The notes under the pieces were generated by a model. That model made no database searches. It was not told the origin of the DNA and saw only the letters and a list, made by a program, of their open reading frames with translations. From Opitutaceae bacterium (GTDB lineage: Bacteria > Verrucomicrobiota > Verrucomicrobiia > Opitutales > Opitutaceae): DNA of 64,000 nucleotides. Within the stretch, counting starts at the first letter, position 1; the number at the start of each line of letters is the position of its first letter. The translations under genes and the position numbers were made by a program. Location of the stretch: assembly GCA_030648295.1 (NCBI GenBank), contig JAUSID010000235.1:1-64000 (forward strand), given 5' to 3'. Positions 19,552 through 28,395 of this stretch are shown here, piece after piece.

Positions 19552-19697
19552 TTCCATCTCCCTTCGGTTGCGACGGTGCCGCTCTGTGGCCTCGGTGACC
19601 CAAGGATTGGGTATTCAAATTCGTCGCGAACACGTACGTTCCGAATCGATATCGGCACACTCCACTCCTAAATGAACCCACATTCTCGTCTGCCTCC

Positions 19698-20642
19698 GTG
19701 AAAATCCAGTTTCCCTCCCGTTACCTGCACGCCGTCCTTTTCACCGCCACGCTGGCCGGTGTGGCGGCGGGTGTCCCGGCGGGTGAAATCCGCCATCGGT
19801 TCCTCGCCGTCGATGAATCCCGCACCCAGTTGCACTACGTCGACCAGGGTAATCCGTCGCGTGATTGGACGCTCACGCTGCCCTGCAAGCATCGCGACCT
19901 GCAACTGGTGGGCCGGAACCGGCTGCTGATGAGCTGGCCGGAGGGTTACCGCGAATTCGATCTCGGCACCCGGAAGATCGTCAAAGAGGTGAAAGGATAC
20001 CAGGGCGCCTCGACGGCCCGGCGGCTGCCTGACGGTCGCACCGTACTCTCGTGCAATTTCCAGGGCGTGACCGTCTACGAGTTGGGAGCGGACGACCAGG
20101 TGCTCCGGAAAGTGAGCTTCAAGACCGGCGCCACGCGGGTCCTGCGTCGCACTTCTGAGGATACACTCCTGTTTGGCAGCGGGCCGCAACTGTTCGAGGG
20201 CGATTGGAGCGGCCGGATCCTCAGGACATTTACGCTTCCGGGAAAGAGCTGGGTTTACCAGGCTCTTCGTCAGCCCGATGGCCACCTGCTCGTCGCGGGC
20301 GGATACAACCCGGCATTGTTCGAGCTCGACCCCCAAGGCCAGGTCGTGCGTGCACTCGGGAACGAGGCAACGACTGAGGCGCAGTCCAGCGGCTGGTATT
20401 TTTTGGGCGGTTTCCAGATCCTGCCCAGCGGCGACGCGGTCGTGTGCAACTGGACCGGCCACGGCCATGACGACAGCCGCAAGGGCCCGCAGATCCTCCA
20501 ATTCAATCGGGCCGGCGAGGTGGTCTGGAAGTGGCACGACCCTCAGCGGGCAGGCTCGATCAACGGCGTGCTGATCCTCGACGGGCTCGACGCGGCCGTG
20601 TTGCACGATGACGTGGGCTTCGTGCTCGGCCCGGTGAAATAG
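19698..20642 (+). CDS. Exported beta-propeller protein
   Basis: A 314-residue protein with a Sec signal (MKIQFPSRYLHAVLFTATLAGVAAGVPAG) and a run of four-strand propeller blades (for example GRNRLLMSWPEGYREFD, ARRLPDGRTVLSCNF, LRQPDGHLLVAGGYNPALFE, GGFQILPSGDAVVCNWTGHG). It resembles PQQ-like/NHL propellers of PVC bacteria that accompany sugar or sulfatase genes. The start is GTG. No catalytic residue set was recognised. It lies 293 bp after the larger propeller protein. Confidence 0.78.
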   Translation: MKIQFPSRYLHAVLFTATLAGVAAGVPAGEIRHRFLAVDESRTQLHYVDQGNPSRDWTLTLPCKHRDLQLVGRNRLLMSWPEGYREFDLGTRKIVKEVKGYQGASTARRLPDGRTVLSCNFQGVTVYELGADDQVLRKVSFKTGATRVLRRTSEDTLLFGSGPQLFEGDWSGRILRTFTLPGKSWVYQALRQPDGHLLVAGGYNPALFELDPQGQVVRALGNEATTEAQSSGWYFLGGFQILPSGDAVVCNWTGHGHDDSRKGPQILQFNRAGEVVWKWHDPQRAGSINGVLILDGLDAAVLHDDVGFVLGPVK

Positions 20643-20850
20643 CCCGATTTTTCTCAGTGAGCCGCCGCCTCTCCCCAACTCAACCACGGATGGCCGCTCT
20701 CCAGGGCATCTGCCCCCGCATCGGTGTTTACCTCCGCCGCGCCACCCTCCTCACCGCGGTGGGTTCGCGAGGGGAGCGGGTTGAAGGCGGAGGTTTTTTG
20801 AGTAAGCTGAAGCGCAGCAACGACACAAACCGGCAAGCGAAAGGAATCCC

Positions 20851-21222
20851 ATGACCCGCTATGTCACTCTCATTCGTTTCACCGATCAGGGCGCCCGCAC
20901 CCTCGGGAAAAGCTCCGGCCGCGCACTGGCCTTTCGCCAGGCCGCTGAAAAGGAAGGCGTGAAGGTCGAAACCCAGCTCTGGACGGCGGGTTCCTGCGAC
21001 GGCGTGCTCATCCTGAGCGGCGACGAAAAGAAAAGGGCCGATAAGGGACAGGCTGTTTTGCAGTTGCCTCCCAGGGCAGCGACGTTCGCGAAATTCCCAA
21101 CGAACAAAGTTCGCGGGCTCCGGCGAACCAAAAAAGCGCTCCGGGGGCGCACCGCGCACCGCCCTGGTGGCCGACAGATTCCATGTGTGTCGAAACGGCA
21201 CGGTAATCAACCTACTGGCTGA
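20851..21222 (+). pseudogene. GYD-domain protein gene, 3' part replaced by repeat DNA
   Basis: The first 60 or so residues, MTRYVTLIRFTDQGARTLGK... to CDGVLILSGDEKK, match the start of GYD-domain proteins, which are about 95-100 residues long. From position about 21038 the reading continues through the REP-like word CCGATAAGGGACAGGCTGTT and then through Arg-rich sequence with no GYD character, so the normal C-terminal half is lost. The frame stays open to 21222 only by chance. The most economical reading is a gene truncated by insertion of, or recombination at, the repeat family that fills the next 800 bp. Confidence 0.75.
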
Positions 21223-21799
21223 TCGAGCCACCCAATATAGGTCCACTCTTTGTCCGGGGATGATTCGCTTCAAATACCCGGCAGGTACCCGGATGCCGTC
21301 CGGCGGTCGAACAAGGAGTCGAGGTGTGACAAGATGGCCGCCCGCCGGGGTTTTGGGGTGATCTGGAAGCGCGTTGATGCCCGATGGTCAGATGGCCAGA
21401 TGGGCGGATGATCGGAGGCTCATAAAGGGGACAGCCGCTGATAAGGGAAGCCGCTGATGAAGGGACAGGTTAATTCCACAGACTGCCGCTCGACCGCCCG
21501 CGCGGCCACGCTGAGCTGCGGCAATATCCCGGCGCCGATAAGGGAGGCGCCGATAAGGGACAGGTTGATTCTACAGTTTGGCATTCAGCTTGAGCCGGCG
21601 GGTTCCGATAAGGGACAGGCTGATTCTACAGTTTCCGATAAGGGACAGGTTGATTCTACAGTTTGGCATTCAGCTTGAGCCGGCGTATTCGGCGGCAGTG
21701 CCCCGTCACTGCGGCAGTATTGACCTGTCCCTTTCGCGGCCATCCCTTTCGCGGCCACGTCACTGCGGCAGTATTGACCTGTCCCTTTCGCGGCCACGA
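21038..21799. repeat. REP-like array, core AAGGGACAGGTT(G/A)ATTCTACAG
   Basis: At least five plus-oriented copies of AAGGGACAGG(T/C)T(G/A)(A/T)TT (near 21041, 21460, 21553, 21610, 21640) and two 38-bp minus-oriented copies at 21704-21742 and 21758-21799 (CGTCACTGCGGCAGTATTGA then CCTGTCCCTTTCGCGGCC). A 25-bp partner word, GTTTGGCATTCAGCTTGAGC followed by CGGCG, occurs at 21576-21600 and again at 21661-21685. Truncated starts such as GATAAGGGAAG and GATAAGGGAGG are also present. REP elements of this kind are often moved by RAYT (Y1) transposases; none is encoded in this window. The rest of 21223-21964 has no gene. Confidence 0.85.
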
Positions 21800-21892
21800 T
21801 GGGCGTCACTTCTCCCGGAGTACGGTCTTCGGCCTGCAATGGGTGAGCGGGCGGGATGCGCCCCTCAGGGCACGGCTTCACGGTGGCGCGGC

Positions 21893-21962
21893 CGCACCGC
21901 TTCACCGTCTCACCGCTTCACCGCATCACCGCATCACCGCATCACCGCATCACCGTCTCACC
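21893..21962. repeat. Tandem CGCATCACC repeats
   Basis: Short direct repeats of the 9-mer CGCATCACC (at least four exact units) flanked by CGTCTCACC and CGCTTCACC variants. They run up to the 3' end of the MFS gene. The unit is too short and spacerless for a CRISPR. Confidence 0.8.
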
Positions 21963-21964
21963 GC

Positions 21965-23239
21965 TCACGGCTTCACCGGTTCCTCGTCGGGCCGCATCTT
22001 TCCACCGGTTTCGGGGGCAAAGAAAATCACGACCAGCCCAACCAAATACACTGACGCCATCGTCATGGCGGCTTTTCGATAATCGCCGTGGAAGAACTGG
22101 GTGAGATAGCCGGCGCCGAGTACACCAAAGCCGGTGAGAACACGGCCGACGTTGTAGGCGAAACCCTGCCCCGAGGCCCGGATATGCGTCGGGAACAACT
22201 CGGGCAGGTATTTCGGGAGCCAGCCAAAGTAAGCCGTCACAAACAGACCGGCCACCATCGCAAGCATGCCGACGCGGAAATCGAATTCCGTCGTCAGCCC
22301 AAACAGCGCCATTACCGAGATCCACGTCGCACCGCAGAGGAGCAGCCAGGAGCGCTTGTTGCCGAGCCAGCCGGCCAGCACCCCGCCCATGAAACCACCG
22401 GCCACCTGTCCGACCGACTGCCACTGCGACACGATGGCCTTCGCCGTTCCCGCCTGGGCGGTCCCTTCGGCGATCTTGTCGATGTAGGTCGCGAGCCAGA
22501 GAAACGAACCCCACGTACCCAGCAACGCGACGGTGGACAACAGGCTGCCGACGATCACGGACCGGCGATATTGCGGCGAGAAGAGCTCACGCAGCGAGAC
22601 CTTCGCGTGCTTCGCGCGGGATTGACGCCATTTCGTCGGCTCCGGCACGAACCAGATCACCGGCAAGCTCAGGAGACCGATGACAAATCCCATCCCGATG
22701 ACCCAGCGCCACGAGGCCCCCTGCGCCAGCATCGCCCGCGAGTAAGTGGCGGCAATCAGGTAGCCCACGTTCGCGGCGGAACCGATCGCGCCGGCCAGCA
22801 CCGCGCGATTTTTTTCCGGCCAGGTCTCCACCACCAGCGCGACGCAGAGCGGCCAGGTGCCGCCCAACCCCATCGCGCCGAGAAATCGATACGCCGCCAG
22901 ATGCACCCAGTGCGTTGAGAACGCCGACAGCCCGGTGAAGAGCGAGTACGTGAGCACGGCGAAGATCAACACCCGCACCCGGCCATACTGATCGCCCATC
23001 CGGCCGAACCATACTCCGCCGACGGCCGCGCCCCACAGCCACATGGCCATGGACAGGCTGAAGTAGAATCCGATGTCGCCTTCGCTCCCGCCGGGAATCA
23101 AGTCCTTCAGCGCGGCACGGGTCATCAAGGCATACACGCCTTGCTCAACCCCATCGAATCCCCAGGCAAGGAGTGCGGCGGCCAGTGCCAGCCAGCGGTA
23201 GAACGGCTTGTCCACGTAGATATCACGTTCAGGCGTCAT
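21965..23239 (-). CDS. MFS transporter (sugar/organic acid:H+ symporter type)
   Basis: A 424-residue major facilitator with 12 predicted helices. The loop 2-3 signature is GRMGDQYGRVRVLIF, and a second related block FPTHIRASGQGFAYNVGR lies between helices 10 and 11, as in the aromatic-acid/metabolite:H+ symporter branch. It sits in the inner membrane. It is the last gene of a minus-strand run URO-D, ManD-like, MFS, which suggests it imports the sugar acid that the ManD-like enzyme handles, or a related compound. It is bracketed by REP-like sequence on both sides. Confidence 0.85.
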   Translation of the reverse strand: MTPERDIYVDKPFYRWLALAAALLAWGFDGVEQGVYALMTRAALKDLIPGGSEGDIGFYFSLSMAMWLWGAAVGGVWFGRMGDQYGRVRVLIFAVLTYSLFTGLSAFSTHWVHLAAYRFLGAMGLGGTWPLCVALVVETWPEKNRAVLAGAIGSAANVGYLIAATYSRAMLAQGASWRWVIGMGFVIGLLSLPVIWFVPEPTKWRQSRAKHAKVSLRELFSPQYRRSVIVGSLLSTVALLGTWGSFLWLATYIDKIAEGTAQAGTAKAIVSQWQSVGQVAGGFMGGVLAGWLGNKRSWLLLCGATWISVMALFGLTTEFDFRVGMLAMVAGLFVTAYFGWLPKYLPELFPTHIRASGQGFAYNVGRVLTGFGVLGAGYLTQFFHGDYRKAAMTMASVYLVGLVVIFFAPETGGKMRPDEEPVKP

Positions 23240-23354
23240 GTGCGGTAAGGGCTTAAGCGGACCCGATCCTCATTGGAAGCGTGCGGGAGGTGCGAAATGC
23301 GGCAGGTTAGGAACGCGGGATTCTTCCAACAGTTCAAGCGCCGCTTCGGAAAAA

Positions 23355-23559
23355 AGAAGGAGCAGAGGGGCGGAGGGGCGGAGGGGCACCGGAGCGGAGG
23401 AACGGAGGGGCGGAGGTGCGGAGGTGCGGAGGAGCGGATGGTCGGATGGTCGGATGGTCGGAGACGAAATCCAGCCGGGTAAAAGGGACAGGTTAATTCT
23501 ACAGTTCTGGGGCGTCCCGCGCGGGGCGACTAGAAGGGACAGGTAATTTCTACGGTTCC
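23355..23559. repeat. GGCGGAGG tandem words followed by two REP-like copies
   Basis: From 23355 to 23463 the DNA is made of GGAGGGGCGGAGG-like units and three copies of GGATGGTC. Then AAAAGGGACAGGTTAATTCT at 23481 and AGAAGGGACAGGTAATTTCT at 23532 are further copies of the REP-like core found at 21038-21799, on the other side of the MFS gene. No gene is supported in 23240-23564. Confidence 0.78.
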
Positions 23560-23564
23560 TCCGC

Positions 23565-24914
23565 TCACGGCCGGACCGCCGTGCCGTCGCGCCGGCGGAC
23601 GGGCTCCCAATATCCGGGATGCGCGGGCAGCGGATATTTTTTCGCCTTCTCCTCGTCGAATTCCACGCCCCAGCCCGGGGCGTCGTTGTGGATGGCATAT
23701 CCATTCTCGATCGTGTGCGTGCCGGGAAACACCTCGCGCGTCGCATCATTGAACCGCGTCGTCTCCTGGATGCCGAAATTGTGGATGTTCAGGTCGAGAT
23801 GGATGTTCGCGGCGTGCCCGATGGGGCTGAGATCTCCCGGCCCGTGCCACGCCGACCGCACGCCGAACCACTCCGCGAGCGCGGCCATCTTCCGGGCGGG
23901 AGTGAAACCTCCAGCCTGCGTGATGTGCACCCGCAGGTAGTCGATGAGCCGATCCTTGAGCAGCGGGACCCATTCGTGCGGGCTGTTGAACAACTCTCCC
24001 ATCGCGATCGGCACCGAGGTGCGCGCGCGCAACTGCGCGAACCAGCCGTTCTGCTCCGGCGAAAACGGATCCTCGATGAAGAACGGCCGATACTGCTCGA
24101 GTTCCCGGCACAGGTTGATCGCGTGGTTCGGTTCAACGCGTTCGTGAATGTCATGCAGGAGTTCAACCGTTTCGCCGCACGTGCTGCGGATGTGCGCGAA
24201 CATCTTCGGCACCGCCTTGAGATACGGCAGCGCATCCATGTGCTGATCACCCGGCAGCCCGAAGCCCGCGGCGCGAAAGTCCGGATTCTTGCTGAGGTGC
24301 AGCGCGCCGTAGCCGCCCGGCTGAATCCGGATGTGGCGATAACCTTCCGCCTGCCTCGCTTTCACCTGGTCTTCCAGCTGCTTGAGATCGCCCGCGCTGC
24401 AATGGGTGTAGGTGTCCACCGCGAAGCGCGCGCGGCCGCCGATCAACTGGTACACCGGCATTTGTGTCCGCTTGCCCTTGATGTCCCACAACGCGAGATC
24501 GAGCCCGCTGAGCGCGTTGTTCATCACCGGCCCGTTGCGCCAATACGAACTCGTGTAAGCGTTCTGCCAGATGTCCTCGATGTCGTCGACGTCCCGCCCG
24601 CGCGCGAAGGGATCAAGGTATTCGTTGACCGCCGTGACCACGGTGAGCGGTCGCTGATTATACGTGCCGCAGCCGAGCCCGTAGAGCCCGGGTTCGGACG
24701 TATCGACCCGGATGACCACGAAGCGAATCGTCCCCTGCGTCGCGCACGTGATGGCGCGGACCTTGGTGATTTTCACCGCTTTTGAACCGCGGTTCGCGCG
24801 CCCGCTGGCGGCCTCCGCCGCCTGGGCACCGCGATCGACGAAACCAACCGATGAGAGCCCGGCGCCGAGTCCGAGCGTTTTGAGAGCGAGCCGGCGGGAG
24901 ATGGTCGTGTTCAC
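23565..24914 (-). CDS. ManD-like mannonate dehydratase (enolase superfamily), Tat-exported
   Basis: About 449 residues. A twin-arginine signal (TISRRLALKTLGLGAG) precedes an enolase-superfamily enzyme. Capping-domain marks include YTSSYWRNGPVMNNALSG and LDLALWDIKGK; the barrel has metal ligands in ELLHDIHERV, FIEDPFSPEQ and AMGELFNSPHEW, the pattern of the ManD branch, and HGPGD near the end. ManD enzymes dehydrate D-mannonate or D-gluconate to 2-keto-3-deoxygluconate. The start at a GTG that puts the Tat motif near the N-terminus is preferred; an ATG at 24971 is in frame. An export signal is unusual for classical ManD but common among Opitutaceae homologues, so the substrate may be extracytoplasmic. 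Confidence 0.87.
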   Translation of the reverse strand: MNTTISRRLALKTLGLGAGLSSVGFVDRGAQAAEAASGRANRGSKAVKITKVRAITCATQGTIRFVVIRVDTSEPGLYGLGCGTYNQRPLTVVTAVNEYLDPFARGRDVDDIEDIWQNAYTSSYWRNGPVMNNALSGLDLALWDIKGKRTQMPVYQLIGGRARFAVDTYTHCSAGDLKQLEDQVKARQAEGYRHIRIQPGGYGALHLSKNPDFRAAGFGLPGDQHMDALPYLKAVPKMFAHIRSTCGETVELLHDIHERVEPNHAINLCRELEQYRPFFIEDPFSPEQNGWFAQLRARTSVPIAMGELFNSPHEWVPLLKDRLIDYLRVHITQAGGFTPARKMAALAEWFGVRSAWHGPGDLSPIGHAANIHLDLNIHNFGIQETTRFNDATREVFPGTHTIENGYAIHNDAPGWGVEFDEEKAKKYPLPAHPGYWEPVRRRDGTAVRP

Positions 24915-25084
24915 AAGAAAGCAATTGGGTGAAAAACGCGGGGGAAAGGCAGCGTCAGTGCGCATTCGCATATCATGAATTTCCTGTCGTGCCAGCCCGG
25001 TGAAGCAGCCTCGGCATTTTAGGGCGGCTCCTTGGCGTCACTGCTTTCGAGCCCAGCCTCGGCCGCAAAATCGGCCAACCTCCG

Positions 25085-26179
25085 CTACCGATACCGACCG
25101 AACTCATCGTAGGCCGCGATCAGCGCCAGGACATTCTCGGTCGGCGTGTCACCCTGGATGTTGTGCGCGGTACTGATGATGTAGCCGCCGCCCGGCGCCA
25201 GCGCTTCGACTCGATCCCGCACTTCGGCGCGCACGTCCGCGGGTGCGCCGAAAGGCAATGCCCGCTGGATGCCAATGCCGCCTTGAAAACAAATCCGGTG
25301 GCCGAACTCGGCCTTCATCCGGCGGAAATCCATTTCCGCCACACCCGGCTGCAACGCCTGCAAAATATCCAGCCTGCAATCCACAAACTTCGGCAGCAGC
25401 CGGAAAATCGAACCGCACGTATGATGCATGACCGGCACGCCCGCGGCGTGCGCAATTCGGATGTAGCCTTCGAAGCCCGCGCGCAGGCGCTGCTCCCAGA
25501 GCTCAACGGAACACAGCGGTCCTCCCTGCTGGCCAAAGTCATCGCCCGTCACCAGCACGTCGATCATGCCGTCCGCCGCCTCCAGGATGCGCGTCAGGTA
25601 CTCGTTGTAGAATGCAGTCAACCGATCCGTGATCGCCTGAAAAATCTCCGGCTCGGTCAGCATGTCCATCAGCGCCTGATCGATGCCGCGCAGGTACATC
25701 GCCGGTTTGAGTTGCGCGAAGCGGTTGAGCCGGTCGCCCATGAACGCCACGACCCGGCCGCGTTCGCGCACCGCCTTCGCCTCCGCGTGAACAGGCGTGT
25801 AGTCAAACCAGTCGGGGCTCGGCCAGAACTCGTAGTCATCCAACTGGCGGCAGTCGGTGACAGCGGCGAGTGGGAACCGCGTCACCGAGTGGTAGCTCTG
25901 CTCCCGCTCGCCCGTGCCGACGGTCTGCTTGAGCCGCGGCACGCCCCAGATATCGTTCGCGGAACCATCCGGATGGACGACCAGCCTGGGCCCGATGTAA
26001 CGCGGTCCTTCGATATAGCGGATATCGATGTCGAAATGGTCGAGCACCGCGCTGGCGTCGGGGAGATTCAACCGCCGGCACAGCTTGCCGTAGGTCTCAG
26101 ATGTCGCCCAGAAATCACGAGGCACGCGGTCCGGTTCCTGATGCTGAAGCGCCCGAAAAACTCGTTCACGAGAATCCAT
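25085..26179 (-). CDS. URO-D superfamily protein, MtaA-like methyltransferase
   Basis: A 364-residue TIM-barrel protein starting MDSRERVFRALQHQEPDRVP, the usual opening of the URO-D/MtaA group. It keeps a zinc site of the methylcobamide methyltransferase type: His253 and Cys255 in HHTCGS and Cys297 in ICFQGG. Proteins of this group move a methyl group from a corrinoid protein to a thiol or other acceptor, while true uroporphyrinogen decarboxylases lack the zinc ligands. It precedes the ManD-like gene on the same strand (170-bp gap). The corrinoid protein MtaC and MtaB are encoded 33 kb away in this window. Its acceptor is unknown; coenzyme M is not expected in this phylum. Confidence 0.85.
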   Translation of the reverse strand: MDSRERVFRALQHQEPDRVPRDFWATSETYGKLCRRLNLPDASAVLDHFDIDIRYIEGPRYIGPRLVVHPDGSANDIWGVPRLKQTVGTGEREQSYHSVTRFPLAAVTDCRQLDDYEFWPSPDWFDYTPVHAEAKAVRERGRVVAFMGDRLNRFAQLKPAMYLRGIDQALMDMLTEPEIFQAITDRLTAFYNEYLTRILEAADGMIDVLVTGDDFGQQGGPLCSVELWEQRLRAGFEGYIRIAHAAGVPVMHHTCGSIFRLLPKFVDCRLDILQALQPGVAEMDFRRMKAEFGHRICFQGGIGIQRALPFGAPADVRAEVRDRVEALAPGGGYIISTAHNIQGDTPTENVLALIAAYDEFGRYR

Positions 26180-26366
26180 CGCGGCTCAGGTTCAGGCAGA
26201 ATCTCCAGTCCCGGGCAAATGTTGTCGCTCTCACAACGCAGACTTCACCCCTGGCCGCCCGCGCAATCGGGCTGCCGACCAAGAACGTCGGTTCTTGGTT
26301 ATTGGGTATTTCGCTCCTCGCCCCAGTCCCCATAACAAATAACCAAACCGGGCGTCACAAATAATT

Positions 26367-26533
26367 GGACATACGATGGAGGGACGACCTCTGCGTCGTC
26401 CGCCTCCGGGTCAACCTACGTTTCGACTTTTCCGAATGGAATGTGCTTCGGAATACGACCGGCCCTGCCAAGGGCAGGCAAGCCGCGCCGCTTGCCCGCC
26501 TGCGGCGGGGAGGCGGGCCCTCCATCTATGTCC
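26367..26533. repeat. MITE-like element with terminal inverted repeats
   Basis: 167 bp bounded by GGACATACGATGGAGGG and the complementary CCCTCCATCTATGTCC, which match except for one extra base. Inside are further palindromic words (GGGACGACCTCTGCGTCGTC, GCCCGCCTGCGGCGGGGAGG). There is no coding sequence. The surrounding gap 26180-26575 otherwise holds only TTCTTGGTTATTGGGTATTT-type low-complexity words. Confidence 0.75.
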
Positions 26534-26575
26534 GAAATCTAACGACGTTGGGTTTAATAACCCCCGAGCCCTCCG

Positions 26576-28288
26576 CTATGCGCCTCTCACCCGCATCCGG
26601 CAGGTGAAGCACCAGCGGCCGCGGACATTCTGGATTTTGATCAGCAGCTGGTTCTTTCCCGGCTTCAACCTCAGCGGGACCACATCGTCATCCAGCCGGC
26701 TGGTTCGCGCCACCCACTTGTCGTTCACCAGTTCGCCATTGAGCCAGATCTTCACCCCATCGTCGCTGCCGATGCCCAGCCACGCGTCGGCCGCGTCGGG
26801 CGAATCGAACTCCGTCCAAGCGTAACCGATACAGTAGTCGTGGCTGTTGTAGCTTGCGCCCTCGAGGAAATCGACGCGCCCGTGGTCCGCGGTCAGCCGC
26901 TTCCAAACCAGTTTCTCGCCGTCGACCTCCTGCCTCGTGCCCGCGACCGGACGGACGCTGGCGGCGCCGGCATCGGCGAACCAGTCGCTGTTGAACGAAT
27001 TCACCTGCGAGGCGGTGGAAACCTGATCGGATTTGCCCGCGGTCACGGCCTTGAGCATCACCGTGCCGTCGGGCCCGATGTGATCGATCATCGAGAACAC
27101 CTGCTCCGGCACCCGCACCGGCTTCAGCGCCAGCCATTGCTTGAGCGGCACATCAATCCGCGCCTCGCCCTTCACCCAGGCGGCATCGGCCGCGAGCTTG
27201 GGATCGACCGGCTCGATCTTCAGCGCATAGGAATACGTCGCAGCCACCGGCACACCGTGATCGATCGCCGGCAGAAAAATTCCACCGCGACGCAGCGCCT
27301 CGGTAAGCGCGCCCGAGAGCGACGCGGGAAGCTGCGACGTCGGCAGCAATTCGATTTGCGCGACGCTGCCGTCGGCGGCGACTTCGAACTTCGCGTCGAC
27401 GCGCGTGACACCGCGCTCACGCAGCGCATCTGTTCTCAACGGATCGATGAGCAGGACCGGTTCGACCTTCGCCTCGGCGAATTGTACCGGTCGCGTCGCG
27501 CGCAGGTAATGCAGCCGATCGCGGGCACTGCGCGGATTGGCCGGATTCAGTTGCCAGAGCACGTCGCTCGCGCGATCGACGAACTGCATCACCTCGCCGA
27601 CATCGTTCGCGGGGCCGCCCAGAAGCGGGATGCCTTCCCGCGTCATGAGCACCATCACGAACCCGACGCCGGTAGCGAACTGCGAGATTCGCCGCATTCC
27701 GGACTGTTTCTCCGGATCGGCGACGAGCCACGTGCGGGCATTCGGCAGGCTGCGGACGTTCAGGTTCGACTGGCGCGTGGACCACACGACTGCGGCCACG
27801 CGGTCCGGATACACGCGCTGCACGCGGTTGATGAAAGGCGCCAGGTTATCGAGCAGGAAGTGCGGCTGCTCCGCATCGCGATCGCGGCGTCCTCCGTACA
27901 GCACAATCAACAACTCCGGTTCGGGCACGGCCGCGAAGTCGAAGGGCAGCTGCTGTCCGCGGTCCGCCTTTCGCAACCGGCCGATCAGCTCGCGCGTCGC
28001 CTCCCCTTTCGCGTCGCTCCACCGTCCGCTGCGGGGAGGACGACTCGCGATCGCGTGATGAAATCGCACGCAGTCCTCCAGCGACAGCATCCGCATCGGC
28101 AGAAACTTGCTCGACGTCGCGCCCGTGCGAAACATCGCCATCGGACCAAGCGTCTCCACCGGTTCGCCGCGAAAGCTCGCGCCCTTGACGTCCTTCCACT
28201 CGGTGTTTCCTGGCGTGGCGGCCCATGACGCAGCAGCCGCAACCGTGAGCAGGGCGATCGAAACGGCGGGCCTGGGGCGCAGCATCAT
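26576..28288 (-). CDS. Exported multidomain protein, unknown, PVC type
   Basis: About 570 residues with a signal peptide (MMLRPRPAVSIALLTVAAAASWA). Residues about 30-80 (WKDVKGASFRGEPVETLGP) resemble the SHD1/SLA1-type module found in PVC secreted proteins. A middle part resembles a thioredoxin-like or TonB-C-like fold (FEVAADGSVAQIELLPTSQ is a TonB-C-like strand). The C-terminal about 150 residues end in KIWLNGELVNDKW and LKPGKNQLLIKIQN, a beta-sandwich typical of carbohydrate-binding modules in this phylum. No enzyme signature is visible. It is the last gene of the operon that begins with the MFS gene at 33275, 108 bp behind the second URO-D gene. Confidence 0.7.
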   Translation of the reverse strand: MMLRPRPAVSIALLTVAAAASWAATPGNTEWKDVKGASFRGEPVETLGPMAMFRTGATSSKFLPMRMLSLEDCVRFHHAIASRPPRSGRWSDAKGEATRELIGRLRKADRGQQLPFDFAAVPEPELLIVLYGGRRDRDAEQPHFLLDNLAPFINRVQRVYPDRVAAVVWSTRQSNLNVRSLPNARTWLVADPEKQSGMRRISQFATGVGFVMVLMTREGIPLLGGPANDVGEVMQFVDRASDVLWQLNPANPRSARDRLHYLRATRPVQFAEAKVEPVLLIDPLRTDALRERGVTRVDAKFEVAADGSVAQIELLPTSQLPASLSGALTEALRRGGIFLPAIDHGVPVAATYSYALKIEPVDPKLAADAAWVKGEARIDVPLKQWLALKPVRVPEQVFSMIDHIGPDGTVMLKAVTAGKSDQVSTASQVNSFNSDWFADAGAASVRPVAGTRQEVDGEKLVWKRLTADHGRVDFLEGASYNSHDYCIGYAWTEFDSPDAADAWLGIGSDDGVKIWLNGELVNDKWVARTSRLDDDVVPLRLKPGKNQLLIKIQNVRGRWCFTCRMRVRGA

Positions 28289-28395
28289 CGGGCAGTCGAA
28301 ATGGGGTCTGCCAACCGAGGACGTCGCGCCGGTCGCTGTCAATCACGCGCAGGTTGCGGAATCGACAACTCGCGCGGGCGGAATCGTGCGCGGCT

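Noticed and set aside
21038-21799. Complete insertion sequence
   Set aside because: No transposase reading frame exists; only short palindromic and direct words are present.
21893-21962. Possible CRISPR array
   Set aside because: The 9-bp units are directly adjacent with no unique spacers and no cas gene is near.
26221-26237. GTTGTCGCTCTCACAAC as operator for the URO-D gene
   Set aside because: The arms are only 5 bp, no second copy was found and chance occurrence is likely.
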